Under the pieces are notes generated by a model, which was given only the letters and a program-made list of their open reading frames with translations, did not search any database and was not told the DNA's origin. Shown here one piece after another: positions 53,944 through 63,050 of a stretch of 64,000 bases of DNA (positions are counted from its first letter, which is position 1; each line of letters opens with the position of its first letter). This DNA comes from Candidatus Schekmanbacteria bacterium. GTDB taxonomy: Bacteria > Schekmanbacteria > GWA2-38-11 > J061. The position numbers and the translations under genes were made by a program. The stretch is from the NCBI GenBank assembly GCA_016219965.1, contig JACRJM010000010.1:62001-126000 (forward strand), written 5' to 3'.

Positions 53944-56307
53944 ATGTCTATCAGGACATCATCCAATGCCATCATAGCTCTTACTTTTTTTACCGGCTTT
54001 TATGGCATTACTCTCCAGTCAGCAATAGTCCGTGAAATACTTGTTGTCTCGTTCGGCAGCGAGCTCTGCCTTGGTCTTACTCTTTCCGGATGGTTATGCG
54101 GTATATCAATAGGCGCTTTTTTAGCCGGTAAAATCAAATCGGAAAAGTCAGAACAATTCCTTCTTCCCTCATTGATATTCATGCCTTTAAGTTCTTTTCC
54201 TGTAATACTGGCAATACGGTATGCAAGATTTTTCCTTAATGTTGAGCCCGGAGAGTATATCCCTTTTATCAAGCTCCTGTTTCTTTCAATAATACTTATC
54301 AGCACAGCAAGTTTTTTCGTGGGTTTTACCTTTCCTATTTTCTGCATGATGAAGAAGACCGCAACACCGGAAAAAGAAAGCAGCATAACTACAATCTATA
54401 CCGCCGAAGCTGCCGGAAGCCTTGCGGGGGGATGTTTTTATACTTTTTTCTTTGTTATCTATTTTTCAACCTTTGAAACACTGATATTCTTAAATACCAG
54501 TGCCTTCCTGCTCCTCGCGCTTCTTTATCCTGCGATATCTCATGTAAAATTCAGACCATTGCTATTTGGTGTAATTGCCATTTTATTCTTCATCTCTTTA
54601 GTAACAGGCCTGTCCACTGGGATTAGCTCATTCTCAATAGAAAAACGATGGCAAAGCCTTGGAGGTGATATTCAACTCATAGAATCTGCTGACACAAAGT
54701 ACCAGAACATCTCCATTGGCAGGAACAGCGGTCAATACAATATTTATCTTAACGGTATATATTCCTTTTCATTTCCTGACAAATATGGTGCTTCATTGAC
54801 CGGAAATTTCATAATGAATGAACATCCCAATCCTAAAAAAATACTTCTTATCGGGGATGGACTCGCCGGAATAGTCGAGACAATGCTTTTATACCCGGTA
54901 GAGCGCATTGACTATGTAGAGCTTGATCCGTACCTGATAAAATTAATAACAAAATATGCTCCGCAGGAAAGCTTGAGGGTAATGGCAGACAGTAGGCTCC
55001 ACATCCACAACACCGACGGAAGATATTTCATAAAAGAATCGTCTGAACACTATGACATCATATTTTCAAACCTTCCCGATCCATCTAATGCGATGATTAA
55101 CAGAATGTTCACAGAAGATTTTTTCAGGGAGGCGAAAGAAAAATTAAACGATAGAGGAATATTTATAACATCCATCTCATCACAGTCCACCTATCTTGCA
55201 GGAAAACAGCTTCTCTATGCTGCTTCAGTTTACAACTCGCTTAAAGGTGTCTTTAAAAATATAGTTGCGGCACCCGGAGAAAGAATGTTTTTAATGGGAG
55301 GCGATTCACAGAGCTCGCCGACCTCTGATATAAGCGAGCTTGCTGAAAGATTTAAAGCTCGCGGCATCAAAAGCTCTTACTTTACCCCTTATCATTTCAA
55401 TCTTCTCCTCCAGCCTGAACGAGTTGCCTTCATAAAAAGCAAGTTATCATCATCTTCAACGCTAGCTGCAAATACTGATATGGCTCCTGTGACATATCTT
55501 TATAACCTCATGCTGTGGGATTTCTACTCTGTAAAAGGAAGAGGGATTACTTTTTTTGCAAAGTTCGCGGAGTTCTTACGAAAGATTAAATTCATCTGGT
55601 ATTGTTCTATACCATTTTTATTTTTTTCAGTAAGGCTTTTTTATATTTTATTCACCCGCCGGAAAAATATACTCAATGAGGCTTCATTCAACACAAGGCT
55701 CGCCATATTCATCACAGGTTTTTCAGGAATGGCGTTGAGCATAATATTGCTTTTCTCATTCCAGAGCATATTCGGTTATCTCTACAGCTTCATAGGGATT
55801 ATCATTGCACTATTCATGGGAGGACTTACGGTTGGCGGATTTGCGGGGATGAAATATAAGGGCGGGCTGATCGAATGTCAGGGAGCCATAGCTTTAAATC
55901 AATTGCTGATAATGTTTTTTATAATTGCCTTGCCTCAAATATTAAAATCTTTCATCGCAATGGAAGCAGGAAATATCATCATGCAGGAGTTTGCATATTT
56001 AACTCTTATTCCGGTCTCAGGGTTCTTGACCGGAATTCAGTTTCCTCTTTCAGGGAGGATTCTTTCGCTTACAGGTATGAGTGTTCAGAAATCTGCCGCC
56101 GCAGTTGACAACATGGACCATCTGGGGGCATTCTTTGGAGCCATAGCAACAGGGGTAATCCTCGTCCCTATCCTCGGCATTGAATTTACATGTTATCTGA
56201 TTGGCTTTATCAATTTTCTTATTGCAGCTTTATGGACTGTTTTCCTTTTTTTCGGCAGGGAGCAACGTCGGTCTGCTCGGGGAGCAGACCCTACAATTAT
56301 TTCGTAG
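53944..56307 (+). CDS. Membrane-embedded spermidine synthase-like protein
   Basis: A 787-residue protein. The N-terminal third has about six hydrophobic segments, the centre a spermidine-synthase/SAM-binding domain (LLIGDGLAGIVETMLLYP, YVELDPYLIKLI, NTDGRYFIKESSEHYDII), and the C-terminal third about six more. Similar TM-SpeE-TM proteins are common in anaerobes but their product is unproven; several key SpeE acidic residues are shifted, so polyamine synthesis is uncertain. The last 16 codons (from RREQ-like GREQRRSARGADPTIIS) are encoded by REP DNA (56270 onward). The natural C-terminus probably ended earlier. Confidence 0.75.
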   Translation: MSIRTSSNAIIALTFFTGFYGITLQSAIVREILVVSFGSELCLGLTLSGWLCGISIGAFLAGKIKSEKSEQFLLPSLIFMPLSSFPVILAIRYARFFLNVEPGEYIPFIKLLFLSIILISTASFFVGFTFPIFCMMKKTATPEKESSITTIYTAEAAGSLAGGCFYTFFFVIYFSTFETLIFLNTSAFLLLALLYPAISHVKFRPLLFGVIAILFFISLVTGLSTGISSFSIEKRWQSLGGDIQLIESADTKYQNISIGRNSGQYNIYLNGIYSFSFPDKYGASLTGNFIMNEHPNPKKILLIGDGLAGIVETMLLYPVERIDYVELDPYLIKLITKYAPQESLRVMADSRLHIHNTDGRYFIKESSEHYDIIFSNLPDPSNAMINRMFTEDFFREAKEKLNDRGIFITSISSQSTYLAGKQLLYAASVYNSLKGVFKNIVAAPGERMFLMGGDSQSSPTSDISELAERFKARGIKSSYFTPYHFNLLLQPERVAFIKSKLSSSSTLAANTDMAPVTYLYNLMLWDFYSVKGRGITFFAKFAEFLRKIKFIWYCSIPFLFFSVRLFYILFTRRKNILNEASFNTRLAIFITGFSGMALSIILLFSFQSIFGYLYSFIGIIIALFMGGLTVGGFAGMKYKGGLIECQGAIALNQLLIMFFIIALPQILKSFIAMEAGNIIMQEFAYLTLIPVSGFLTGIQFPLSGRILSLTGMSVQKSAAAVDNMDHLGAFFGAIATGVILVPILGIEFTCYLIGFINFLIAALWTVFLFFGREQRRSARGADPTIIS

Positions 56308-56351
56308 AGCAATATAGTTATTCGTCGTAGGGCACGTTCCCCGAACGTGCC
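56270..56351. repeat. REP pair (BIME-like) with CTAC/GTAG feet
   Basis: Unit 1 is GGTCTGCTC (56270-56278), GGG, GAGCAGACC (56282-56290), then CTAC (56291-56294). Unit 2, inverted, is GTAG (56327-56330), GGCACGTTC (56331-56339), CCC, GAACGTGCC (56343-56351). Each is a perfect 9-bp stem with a three-base loop. GTAG at the hairpin foot is the hallmark of REP sequences handled by RAYT transposases. The pair lies at the convergent ends of two genes. Confidence 0.85.
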
Positions 56352-56363
56352 GTGTAATATAAT

Positions 56364-57500
56364 TTACCCCCAGACACCGGGAATCGGTCGTTTGCAGAAC
56401 TTGCACTTTCCACCTTCAATCGAAACATCCGTGATGTAAAAACCAACCCTGCCAATTATTTTCTTTTTGCACTGAGGACAGTAGGTGTTTTCCCCCGGGT
56501 GCCCCGGAACATTGCCTACATAAGGAAAGTTCAAGCCAAAAGCCATAGCAGTGTTTCTTGCCATCTCAAGTGTTGAGACAGGGGTTACAGGAAGATTCTT
56601 TATTTTATAAGTTGGATGGAACTGTGTAAAATGAATAGGTACATCTGTGCCAAGATTCGTTTTTATCCACGAACACATCTGCCTTATCTCTGCCGGCGAA
56701 TCATTGAGCGTCGGGATAAGAAGCACAACTATCTCAAACCAGATTCTACTCTGCTTTAAAAGCTTTAATGTTTCAAGGACAGGCTTAAGTTCAGCACTAC
56801 ATGTGTCCTTGTAAAATTTTTCCGTAAACCCCTTGAGGTCTATTTTGACGGCTCCCAAGTGTTTGCAAAGTTCCTGCATCGGCTCCTTTTCAATGAAGCC
56901 GTTTGATATCATAACGGTTTTTATTCCTGTCTTTTTCCCAAGCACAGCGATGTCGTGGACATATTCGTAAAAAACGACCGGCTCGGAATATGTACAGGCA
57001 ATGGAGCGGGCGCCCTGTTTTGCCGCCTCTTTGTGGACATCATCCGGGGTGAGATAAACGCTTTCAACCTGCTCTGGTCGGAACTGGGCTATCTCCCAGT
57101 TCTGGCAAAACTTGCATTCAACATTGCATCCCGCAGTGGCAAGTGAAAATGCCGTAGTTGCCGGCAGATAATGGAAAAGAGGTTTTTTTTCTATCGGGTC
57201 TGTATGAATCGCGCATGGTCTTGAATATACTAAACTGTAATAAGTGCCGCCATGATTTTCCTTGTTGCCGCAGTAGCCGCGCTCCATATCTGCAATCCTG
57301 CATTTTCGCGGACACACCAGGCATTCTACACGAAGCTGGTCGATTTTCTTATAATACATGCACTCTTTAAGAGAGCGATTTCCCCCTGCTGCCGTCTCGC
57401 CTGCTTCAGATAAGAGAAGGATAGGATTCGAAGCAATATCACCTGCGGCAAATATACAGCCGCCTGCAACTGCACATTTTATGAACCTGCGTCTGTCCAT
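56364..57500 (-). CDS. amrS: AmmeMemoRadiSam system radical SAM enzyme (AmrS) with Tat-like signal
   Basis: A 378-residue protein. N-terminus MDRRRFIKCAVAGGCIFAAG looks like a twin-arginine signal. The radical SAM cluster is C125-x3-C129-x2-C132 (CNVECKFCQNW). Upstream Cys pairs (ECLVCPRKCRIADMERGYCGNKEN) and LFHYLPATTAFSLATAGCN are AmrS-specific. A C-terminal Zn-ribbon-like CPQCKKK ... CKFCKRP closes the protein. It is last in the minus-strand AmmeMemoRadiSam operon. Exporting a radical SAM enzyme is unusual since SAM and low-potential electrons are cytoplasmic; the predicted Tat signal should be tested. Confidence 0.85.
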   Translation of the reverse strand: MDRRRFIKCAVAGGCIFAAGDIASNPILLLSEAGETAAGGNRSLKECMYYKKIDQLRVECLVCPRKCRIADMERGYCGNKENHGGTYYSLVYSRPCAIHTDPIEKKPLFHYLPATTAFSLATAGCNVECKFCQNWEIAQFRPEQVESVYLTPDDVHKEAAKQGARSIACTYSEPVVFYEYVHDIAVLGKKTGIKTVMISNGFIEKEPMQELCKHLGAVKIDLKGFTEKFYKDTCSAELKPVLETLKLLKQSRIWFEIVVLLIPTLNDSPAEIRQMCSWIKTNLGTDVPIHFTQFHPTYKIKNLPVTPVSTLEMARNTAMAFGLNFPYVGNVPGHPGENTYCPQCKKKIIGRVGFYITDVSIEGGKCKFCKRPIPGVWG

Positions 57501-57567
57501 GTTTTATAAGATAGCCCTTTGGAAAGGATTTTTCAATTTGGGATGAGGACGCTGTCTTTCTAAATAA

Positions 57568-58623
57568 TCATGAAACTATCTTTATCCGGCTTTTATCAAA
57601 AACTCCAAGCCCCATATCTCCTGCTGTTTCTATATATTTAGGGTCGCGCTTTTCTTCGGCAAAGGGCTTAAGCCCTGCTGCTCTGCGCTTTTCAGTAATT
57701 ATGTCGAAGCCTATGCGGTCTATCGCCACAGGATCCTCCGAAACAAGTATGCCGTTAAAATCCCATGTCCATTGCGGCTTATAAGATGGACCTCCCTGAA
57801 ACTGCGCAGTGGTACCATCACAGACTATGAGCCGGACTTTGTCCTTTATAAGTGGGTGCATGTTAAGCTCTGCCACATAGGGATTGCATGCATTGTCATG
57901 ATATTTGTTGGGATTGTGAATAGCTCCGTAAAAATTCTTCATCCCCAGCGAGACACCGGCAAGGTCATGGTCTTTCAGCACCGGAATATTTATTATGGTG
58001 CCGCATCTTTCTGAAAGTATCCTGCTGAAACAGCTTCCAACGGAACCGCTCATTCTTGGCTCCGGTTCATAGAGATTATTTGTTCCGAAACAGAGAACAT
58101 CATTTCCTTTGCGGTTTACCGTAAACCCTGCACGAATAAGGTCATCATCTGTCCTGTCCCAGACAATTATCCTCTCCCGCTCTATCCCGGCAGATTGAAG
58201 GCTTGATATCACTGCTTCTACAAGTTCCCTGCTTGATGAGAGCCCCCGTCCTGCAAGGCAATTGACTTTTATGCCTATTGTATCAGTGCCGGGGAAAAGT
58301 GACTTTAATACATCGCGGGGGTCAGTAACCCCAAAAATCTTTTTGATACTTTCATCAAACATAGAGCGGAGAACATCGCCTCGGAGCTCTCCGTTTTTGT
58401 CTCTAATGTCACCCCGTTTTGAAACTGCGACAACAGGCTTTTTTTGGATTTTAGGTGTGCTTCTGAGAACCGTGCCGCTCTCACCAGAGGGGTTTATCTT
58501 ATTATTGATCTTATTAATAAGAGTATCAAAAATGGATTCTGCGGAACTTATATTTTTAAGAAGACTTGCAATAAAACCGGCGCTGATCCCTGCAGTAACC
58601 TTAACGAATTTCCTTCTCTTCAT
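57568..58623 (-). CDS. DUF362 protein with Tat-like signal in the AmmeMemoRadiSam operon
   Basis: A 351-residue protein; N-terminus MKRRKFVKVTAGISAGFIASL is Tat-like. The domain shows IGIKVNCLAGRGLSSS near residue 120, IIVWDRTDDDLIRAGF, IINIPVLKDHDLAGVSLGMKNFYGAI near residue 212 and DPVAIDRIGFDII. It is homologous to the DUF362 protein at 48339-49415. It begins five bases after the Memo-AMMECR1 gene and is followed at 67 bases by amrS, so it is embedded in that operon. Confidence 0.85.
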   Translation of the reverse strand: MKRRKFVKVTAGISAGFIASLLKNISSAESIFDTLINKINNKINPSGESGTVLRSTPKIQKKPVVAVSKRGDIRDKNGELRGDVLRSMFDESIKKIFGVTDPRDVLKSLFPGTDTIGIKVNCLAGRGLSSSRELVEAVISSLQSAGIERERIIVWDRTDDDLIRAGFTVNRKGNDVLCFGTNNLYEPEPRMSGSVGSCFSRILSERCGTIINIPVLKDHDLAGVSLGMKNFYGAIHNPNKYHDNACNPYVAELNMHPLIKDKVRLIVCDGTTAQFQGGPSYKPQWTWDFNGILVSEDPVAIDRIGFDIITEKRRAAGLKPFAEEKRDPKYIETAGDMGLGVFDKSRIKIVS

Positions 58624-58628
58624 TTTGC

Positions 58629-60173
58629 TTATTTCTCATGCTCTGAAAAAACCTGTGCTTCGAACTTCATTATCTTCGCACCTGACTTCCATGCATCGGA
58701 AGGCAATCCTGCCTTGGCACAGAGTTGTCTTAAAAAAGTATCACGGTCCCATCCATATTCAACCGGCACCTGCGGAAGGAGAAGCCCCCTGCTCCACCCT
58801 TTCTCGATTATCAGCCCGTCTCTGCCAACTTCTATTTCAGAAACATTAGCAACCGGGACAGGTACAGTGAGCACCGATATTTCGATATCACAATCTTTTT
58901 CCTCAGATGATTTCATAGGCTCAAAACGCGGATCCCTCGTGGAAGCATTAATTGCATTATCAACAATGGTTTCGTAGAGAGGTTTTATTCCTTCAACATA
59001 ACCGATGCATCCTCTAAGCATGCCGTGTTTTGTTATCGTCACGAAAGCGCCGCGTTTTTGTTTGAGCTTATCAGATACATTGAAATTATTTATGAAGGAC
59101 TTATCTACGCTTTCTCCTTTGAGATAACGGCGCAATGTCGCCCTTGCTAAATCAAGCAGCATCTTCTTTTCATCAGTATTTAGTTTTAATCCATCCACCA
59201 CTTCACCTCCTGTTAAAGCTTTTTTATAAACTTTTTTATAAAATAGAACCGTTGCATAACTTACACTGCTTTTGAAATCACCCGTAACATCTCCTGACGT
59301 ATAATAGGAAACAAGTTCCCCCTTGCAATCAGCCGGAAGAATTCTCGTCAGTATTGCGATTGGAGCTCTGCCGCATATAGTCACTCCTGTATCAGTGAAA
59401 TACTTTATAAAGCCATCAGAGTCTTTTGCGATTATTTTTTCAACCGCACCCATATCAAGTTTCTTTAGATTCTCTTTAACCGGTTCACCAAAAGGGACAT
59501 AATTAAAATTAGGTCCATAATGGGTAAAATCAGAACTCGCTATCAGCAACGTCCTGCTGTCAACAAAAGGTTTTATGGCCTCTGCAAGTTCATCATACTC
59601 ACTGCCGCCCACATCACCGACAAGGAGTGGGACTATCTTAAAATCCTTTAGCACTGTTTGAAGGAAAGGAATTTGGATCTCTATGGAATGTTCCTGTCTG
59701 TTTGCCTCAAGGTTTGATGAAAACCCTTTTTTCTTTAAAAGCGCATCGCATGTCTGCCGGTCAACACTCGCTCTTCCCAATGGTGTTTCAAAGTAATCAA
59801 CAGGGGCAATGGCAATCCCTCTAAAATAGGAATAATGGGAAGGTGCAATTATTATTACCCTGTCATAGCTTTTGCCGGAAAGATAACTATAACCCGCAGC
59901 AGCACCCTTGCCTGAATATACATAGCCTGCATGCGGCTCTATGAGCGCGACAGGCTCTGTCTCTTCCTTTTTTAAACTGCTACTGCCCGTATTGGAAAGA
60001 AGATAGGAATTTATATTTTTAGCAAGTGTTTGAAAATCTGCCGGATACCAGGAGCCTGCAAGCGCCGATGGTCTAACAGTTGGCTCACTCTTCTCAGTCT
60101 GGGCTTTTGCACAGGAAGGAGAAACAAACAAAAGAAGAAACATGACAGCAACAGCTTTAATTAACTGCTTCAT
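58629..60173 (-). CDS. Exported AmmeMemoRadiSam protein: Memo (AmrB) fused to AMMECR1 (AmrA)
   Basis: A 514-residue fusion. Residues 1-25 are a Sec-type signal (hydrophobic core, then SPSCAKA). The Memo domain spans about 33-310, with the metal-site His in EPHAGYVYSG (H81), APSHYSYFRG (H113), EHSIEIQIPFLQ (H162) and SSDFTHYG (H218). The AMMECR1 domain spans about 330-510, with LRGCIGYV at 386-393 and DPRFEPM. In many genomes these are separate genes; the fusion supports joint function. The reaction of this system is not established to my knowledge. It heads the three-gene operon with DUF362 and amrS. Confidence 0.88.
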   Translation of the reverse strand: MKQLIKAVAVMFLLLFVSPSCAKAQTEKSEPTVRPSALAGSWYPADFQTLAKNINSYLLSNTGSSSLKKEETEPVALIEPHAGYVYSGKGAAAGYSYLSGKSYDRVIIIAPSHYSYFRGIAIAPVDYFETPLGRASVDRQTCDALLKKKGFSSNLEANRQEHSIEIQIPFLQTVLKDFKIVPLLVGDVGGSEYDELAEAIKPFVDSRTLLIASSDFTHYGPNFNYVPFGEPVKENLKKLDMGAVEKIIAKDSDGFIKYFTDTGVTICGRAPIAILTRILPADCKGELVSYYTSGDVTGDFKSSVSYATVLFYKKVYKKALTGGEVVDGLKLNTDEKKMLLDLARATLRRYLKGESVDKSFINNFNVSDKLKQKRGAFVTITKHGMLRGCIGYVEGIKPLYETIVDNAINASTRDPRFEPMKSSEEKDCDIEISVLTVPVPVANVSEIEVGRDGLIIEKGWSRGLLLPQVPVEYGWDRDTFLRQLCAKAGLPSDAWKSGAKIMKFEAQVFSEHEK

Positions 60174-60240
60174 GCTTTCATTATATAAAAAAAAGGATTT
60201 ATTTCAAATAAAGATGGGACTTCGCTGCTTTGAGTTTCTT

Positions 60241-61113
60241 TCAAAGCCTTCCCTGATTTTTAAGTTCCGTAATTATACTGTTTATCTGAGGCATTGCTTC
60301 GAGAGCGGCTTTTTCTCCTTCGATGATAGCTTCGTGTCTTTTCTCGAATTCTGTTGTGTCTATGTAGCCTACCTTCGGCCTTATAACTATATCAGCATCG
60401 GCAAGCTGGCTTATCGCAAGTTTTGAATACATGATGTTGATGGAGTGTAAGATGGTGTCTATTGTTCCTGTTGGCTTCTCTTTATCAAGGTCAGCCAATA
60501 TATCTACAGCTATTACAACATCTGCCCCCAGCCTTCTGGCAGCATCAACCGCCACCGGACTTACAACCCCTCCGTCTATATACATCTTGTCAGTGATAAT
60601 CACAGGTCTGAATATCCCGGGGATAGAACAACTAGCCCTCACAGCCAAACCTGTATTCCCTTTCCCGAACACAATCTCTTTCCCCTCGGGAATCTTTGTT
60701 GCAACTGCATAAAAGGGAATTTTCAGTTTCTCTATTGGCGTATTCTTTAATGCATTATTGATAAAATTTTCTATCTTTTCGCCTTTCACGAATCCATTAT
60801 CAGGTATGGTAAAATCCACAATGACATCCTTCTCCATAGTAAGCGCTATCTTTTGAAGTTCAAAGCCATCGTAGCCATAAGCATAAAGGCTTCCGACAAA
60901 GCTTCCTGCACTTGTTCCGACAACCATATTGATGGGAATTTTATTCGCTTCAAGGATTTTCAGCACCCCTATATGGGCAAAGCCTCTTGATGCACCTGCA
61001 CCGAGAACAACAGCTATTTTTACGGGTTTTGGCGGAGGTTTAACAACAACCTCCTTGTGCGCGCATGCGGAGATAATAACCAGCGATATAATAAAAAAAT
61101 AAAATTTTTTCAT
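60241..61113 (-). CDS. Patatin-like phospholipase, lipoprotein
   Basis: A 290-residue protein. Residues 1-16 end in the lipobox IISAC, so the mature protein is lipid-anchored. The serine hydrolase elbow is GTSAGS near residue 66, the oxyanion stretch GAGASRGFAHIGVLK near residue 37, and the catalytic Asp lies in YIDGGVVSPV near residue 174. It should cleave acyl esters on the periplasmic face of a membrane, similar to RssA/NTE-like bacterial patatins. It lies 67 bases from the AmmeMemoRadiSam operon on the same strand. Confidence 0.88.
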   Translation of the reverse strand: MKKFYFFIISLVIISACAHKEVVVKPPPKPVKIAVVLGAGASRGFAHIGVLKILEANKIPINMVVGTSAGSFVGSLYAYGYDGFELQKIALTMEKDVIVDFTIPDNGFVKGEKIENFINNALKNTPIEKLKIPFYAVATKIPEGKEIVFGKGNTGLAVRASCSIPGIFRPVIITDKMYIDGGVVSPVAVDAARRLGADVVIAVDILADLDKEKPTGTIDTILHSINIMYSKLAISQLADADIVIRPKVGYIDTTEFEKRHEAIIEGEKAALEAMPQINSIITELKNQGRL

Positions 61114-61127
61114 GACTTCCGTGAAGT

Positions 61128-61703
61128 TTATTTTTTAAAGACCTTTGCCAGTTCGGCCCTTACAAGCTCAAGCCTGTCCTGTCCCCAGAAAAGTTCATTG
61201 CCGACTATGAGAGTGGGAACTCCGAATACTCCATCTGCATTTCCTTCTTCTGTTGATTTCTTAAGGCGCTCTTTCAGTGATGGGTCGCCAGACTTTTCTC
61301 TGAACTCTTTTTCATCAAGCCCTATGGATTTGGCAATATCCGCAAGAACATTTATCTCGCTTATATCAATCCCTTTCCCCCAGAAAGCATGGTTTGTGGC
61401 AATAAGGTACTTCTTGCCTTTGCCTGCATCATTAGCGATGAAAAAACATTCCTTATGAAGAGAACCCTTGGGCGGACCTTTAGGAAATGTAAGTTCAAGT
61501 TTGTAATACCCGGCAAGACGCCTGATATCGGCTGTCATGTGCTTTAATTCCTTAGGGTCAGGTGGAGATGAATCTGCAGGCTGCTCTATTACATATGGCT
61601 TAAGTTCCCATTTAATCCCGAATTCCTTTTCCATGTCAAAAATTCTCTTGTTGCCGTAGTAACAGAAAGGACTGGTAGTGCTGAAATAGTATTGCAGTTT
61701 CAT
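61128..61703 (-). CDS. DsbA-family / 2-hydroxychromene-2-carboxylate isomerase-like protein
   Basis: A 191-residue thioredoxin-fold protein. The start is taken at 61703, where GGAGGG lies seven bases upstream, not at 61730. It opens QYYFSTTSPFCYYGNKRI with S-P-F-C instead of CxxC, as in HCCA isomerase/kappa glutathione transferase relatives. The C-terminal GVFGVPTLIVGNELFWGQDRL is typical of that group. No signal peptide, so cytoplasmic; the substrate is unknown. Confidence 0.82.
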   Translation of the reverse strand: MKLQYYFSTTSPFCYYGNKRIFDMEKEFGIKWELKPYVIEQPADSSPPDPKELKHMTADIRRLAGYYKLELTFPKGPPKGSLHKECFFIANDAGKGKKYLIATNHAFWGKGIDISEINVLADIAKSIGLDEKEFREKSGDPSLKERLKKSTEEGNADGVFGVPTLIVGNELFWGQDRLELVRAELAKVFKK

Positions 61704-61883
61704 GTCAAATCCCTCCAAATAATTTATCAAACTTTCCTTAAGATATATCTGATATCTTTTTTTAAGACAATGGAAACCATGGAATGTTCAAATGCCAGAT
61801 CTATTCTTTAAACCACTTTTGCCAGTCCCATAAAGAATATTATGGCAGCATTATAAATACTTGGAGCAAGAACCTTTGGAGAG

Positions 61884-62471
61884 TTACTGCAGAGAAAGGT
61901 TAATGGCTTCGCTTTCTAAAAACTCAAGAAGTATTGATGAGAGAGTCTTGTAAAATTGGCATGAAGCATTTTTGCAAATCTTATCCTTAAGCATCGGCAC
62001 CCATTTGAGAAGATGCTCCTTGAGGAAAGCACTCTCAGCAGACAAGAGCTTTTCAACCTTCTTTTTATTATTTTTCTGGTACAACAATTTTTCCTCCTCT
62101 TCACAAAGGCAAGCCATGAAGGCGAGCTCCAAGCCTATGTGGTCAGGAGGTCCATTATACTTCGCTGCATAGTTAAACTTAAACCGGCAATAGAATTGCT
62201 TTACATTTATAGTGGATTCCCCCCAAAGTCTGCTGCTTCCATTTCTGAAAACAGACTCATAAGGTGTCACATAGGATTTGTAGGGGATTCTGAACAGCCG
62301 CTGGTATTCCTGTACAAGCTCACTTTTTGAATCTGTTTCAAGCTCCGGAACAAATTCCTTTACGGCAGCGATAAACTCTTCATCAGGTGGCTCAAGAAAT
62401 GCCCTTGCAAAAAAGGCATAGAATGAGTTTCGGTTTGCTGTTTCTTCCTTCACCAGGGTGTTATGTTCCAA
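61884..62471 (-). CDS. TorD/DmsD-family molybdoenzyme chaperone
   Basis: A 195-residue all-helical protein. SFYAFFARAFLEPPDEEFIAAV, ELVQEYQRLFRIP, YVTPYESVFRNGSSRLWG and PDHIGLELAFMACLCEEEE are the TorD/NarJ family pattern. It should bind the signal peptide of the molybdopterin subunit encoded upstream and guard its maturation. Its first 22 bases overlap the end of the ferredoxin gene, so translation is probably coupled. Confidence 0.88.
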   Translation of the reverse strand: MEHNTLVKEETANRNSFYAFFARAFLEPPDEEFIAAVKEFVPELETDSKSELVQEYQRLFRIPYKSYVTPYESVFRNGSSRLWGESTINVKQFYCRFKFNYAAKYNGPPDHIGLELAFMACLCEEEEKLLYQKNNKKKVEKLLSAESAFLKEHLLKWVPMLKDKICKNASCQFYKTLSSILLEFLESEAINLSLQ

Positions 62472-63037
62472 TCGTCACTCCCCCATTCAAATGTCACAGA
62501 AGGATTGGTATGTTTTCTGTCTGAAAATTTGACAGGTGCTTCACCGGTATTCCCCACATCTTCACCAAAGCTGAGAGCTTTTCCTATGCAGGTGTTTGCA
62601 CAGGCAGGCTTAAGCCCTGTGAGACTCGTACGCCCGGAATCAAGCACTCTGTGAACGCAAAATGTGCATTTTTCAACCTTGCCGGTCTCGCTGTTAAACT
62701 GCGGAGCGCTATAAGGGCAAACCTTTGCGCAGTACTTACAACCTATGCACTTGTCCTGATCAATAAGCACTATCCCGAAATTGTCATCCTTTGATATGGC
62801 GCCAACAGGGCACGACTTAAGGCAAGCAGGTTCGTCACAGTGGAAGCAGGACATCGTCACAAAGAGTCTCTTGGGGGCAGACTCGTCTCCTCCCTGCTTT
62901 TCAATCACCTGCCTGTACCTTGCACCTTTATTAGTATTCAATTCAGCATTGCATGCCATGGCACATGCCCTGCATCCTACACACTTCCCTAAATTTATGG
63001 TCCATCCGAGCTGGCTCATACTTATCTCTCCTTTCAA
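62450..63037 (-). CDS. Four-cluster ferredoxin subunit (DmsB/PhsB/TtrB-like)
   Basis: A 195-residue protein of the NrfC/DmsB family. Cluster motifs: CVGCRACAMAC near residue 14, CFHCDEPACLKSCPVGAI near residue 61, CIGCKYCAKVCPYSAP near residue 93 and KCTFCVHRV, closing with ACANTCIGKAL. It carries electrons to the molybdopterin subunit. No Tat signal is visible; it would be co-exported with its partner. It starts 13 bases after the molybdopterin gene stop. Confidence 0.93.
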   Translation of the reverse strand: MKGEISMSQLGWTINLGKCVGCRACAMACNAELNTNKGARYRQVIEKQGGDESAPKRLFVTMSCFHCDEPACLKSCPVGAISKDDNFGIVLIDQDKCIGCKYCAKVCPYSAPQFNSETGKVEKCTFCVHRVLDSGRTSLTGLKPACANTCIGKALSFGEDVGNTGEAPVKFSDRKHTNPSVTFEWGSDDWNITPW

Positions 63038-63050
63038 TTTATTTTAATAA

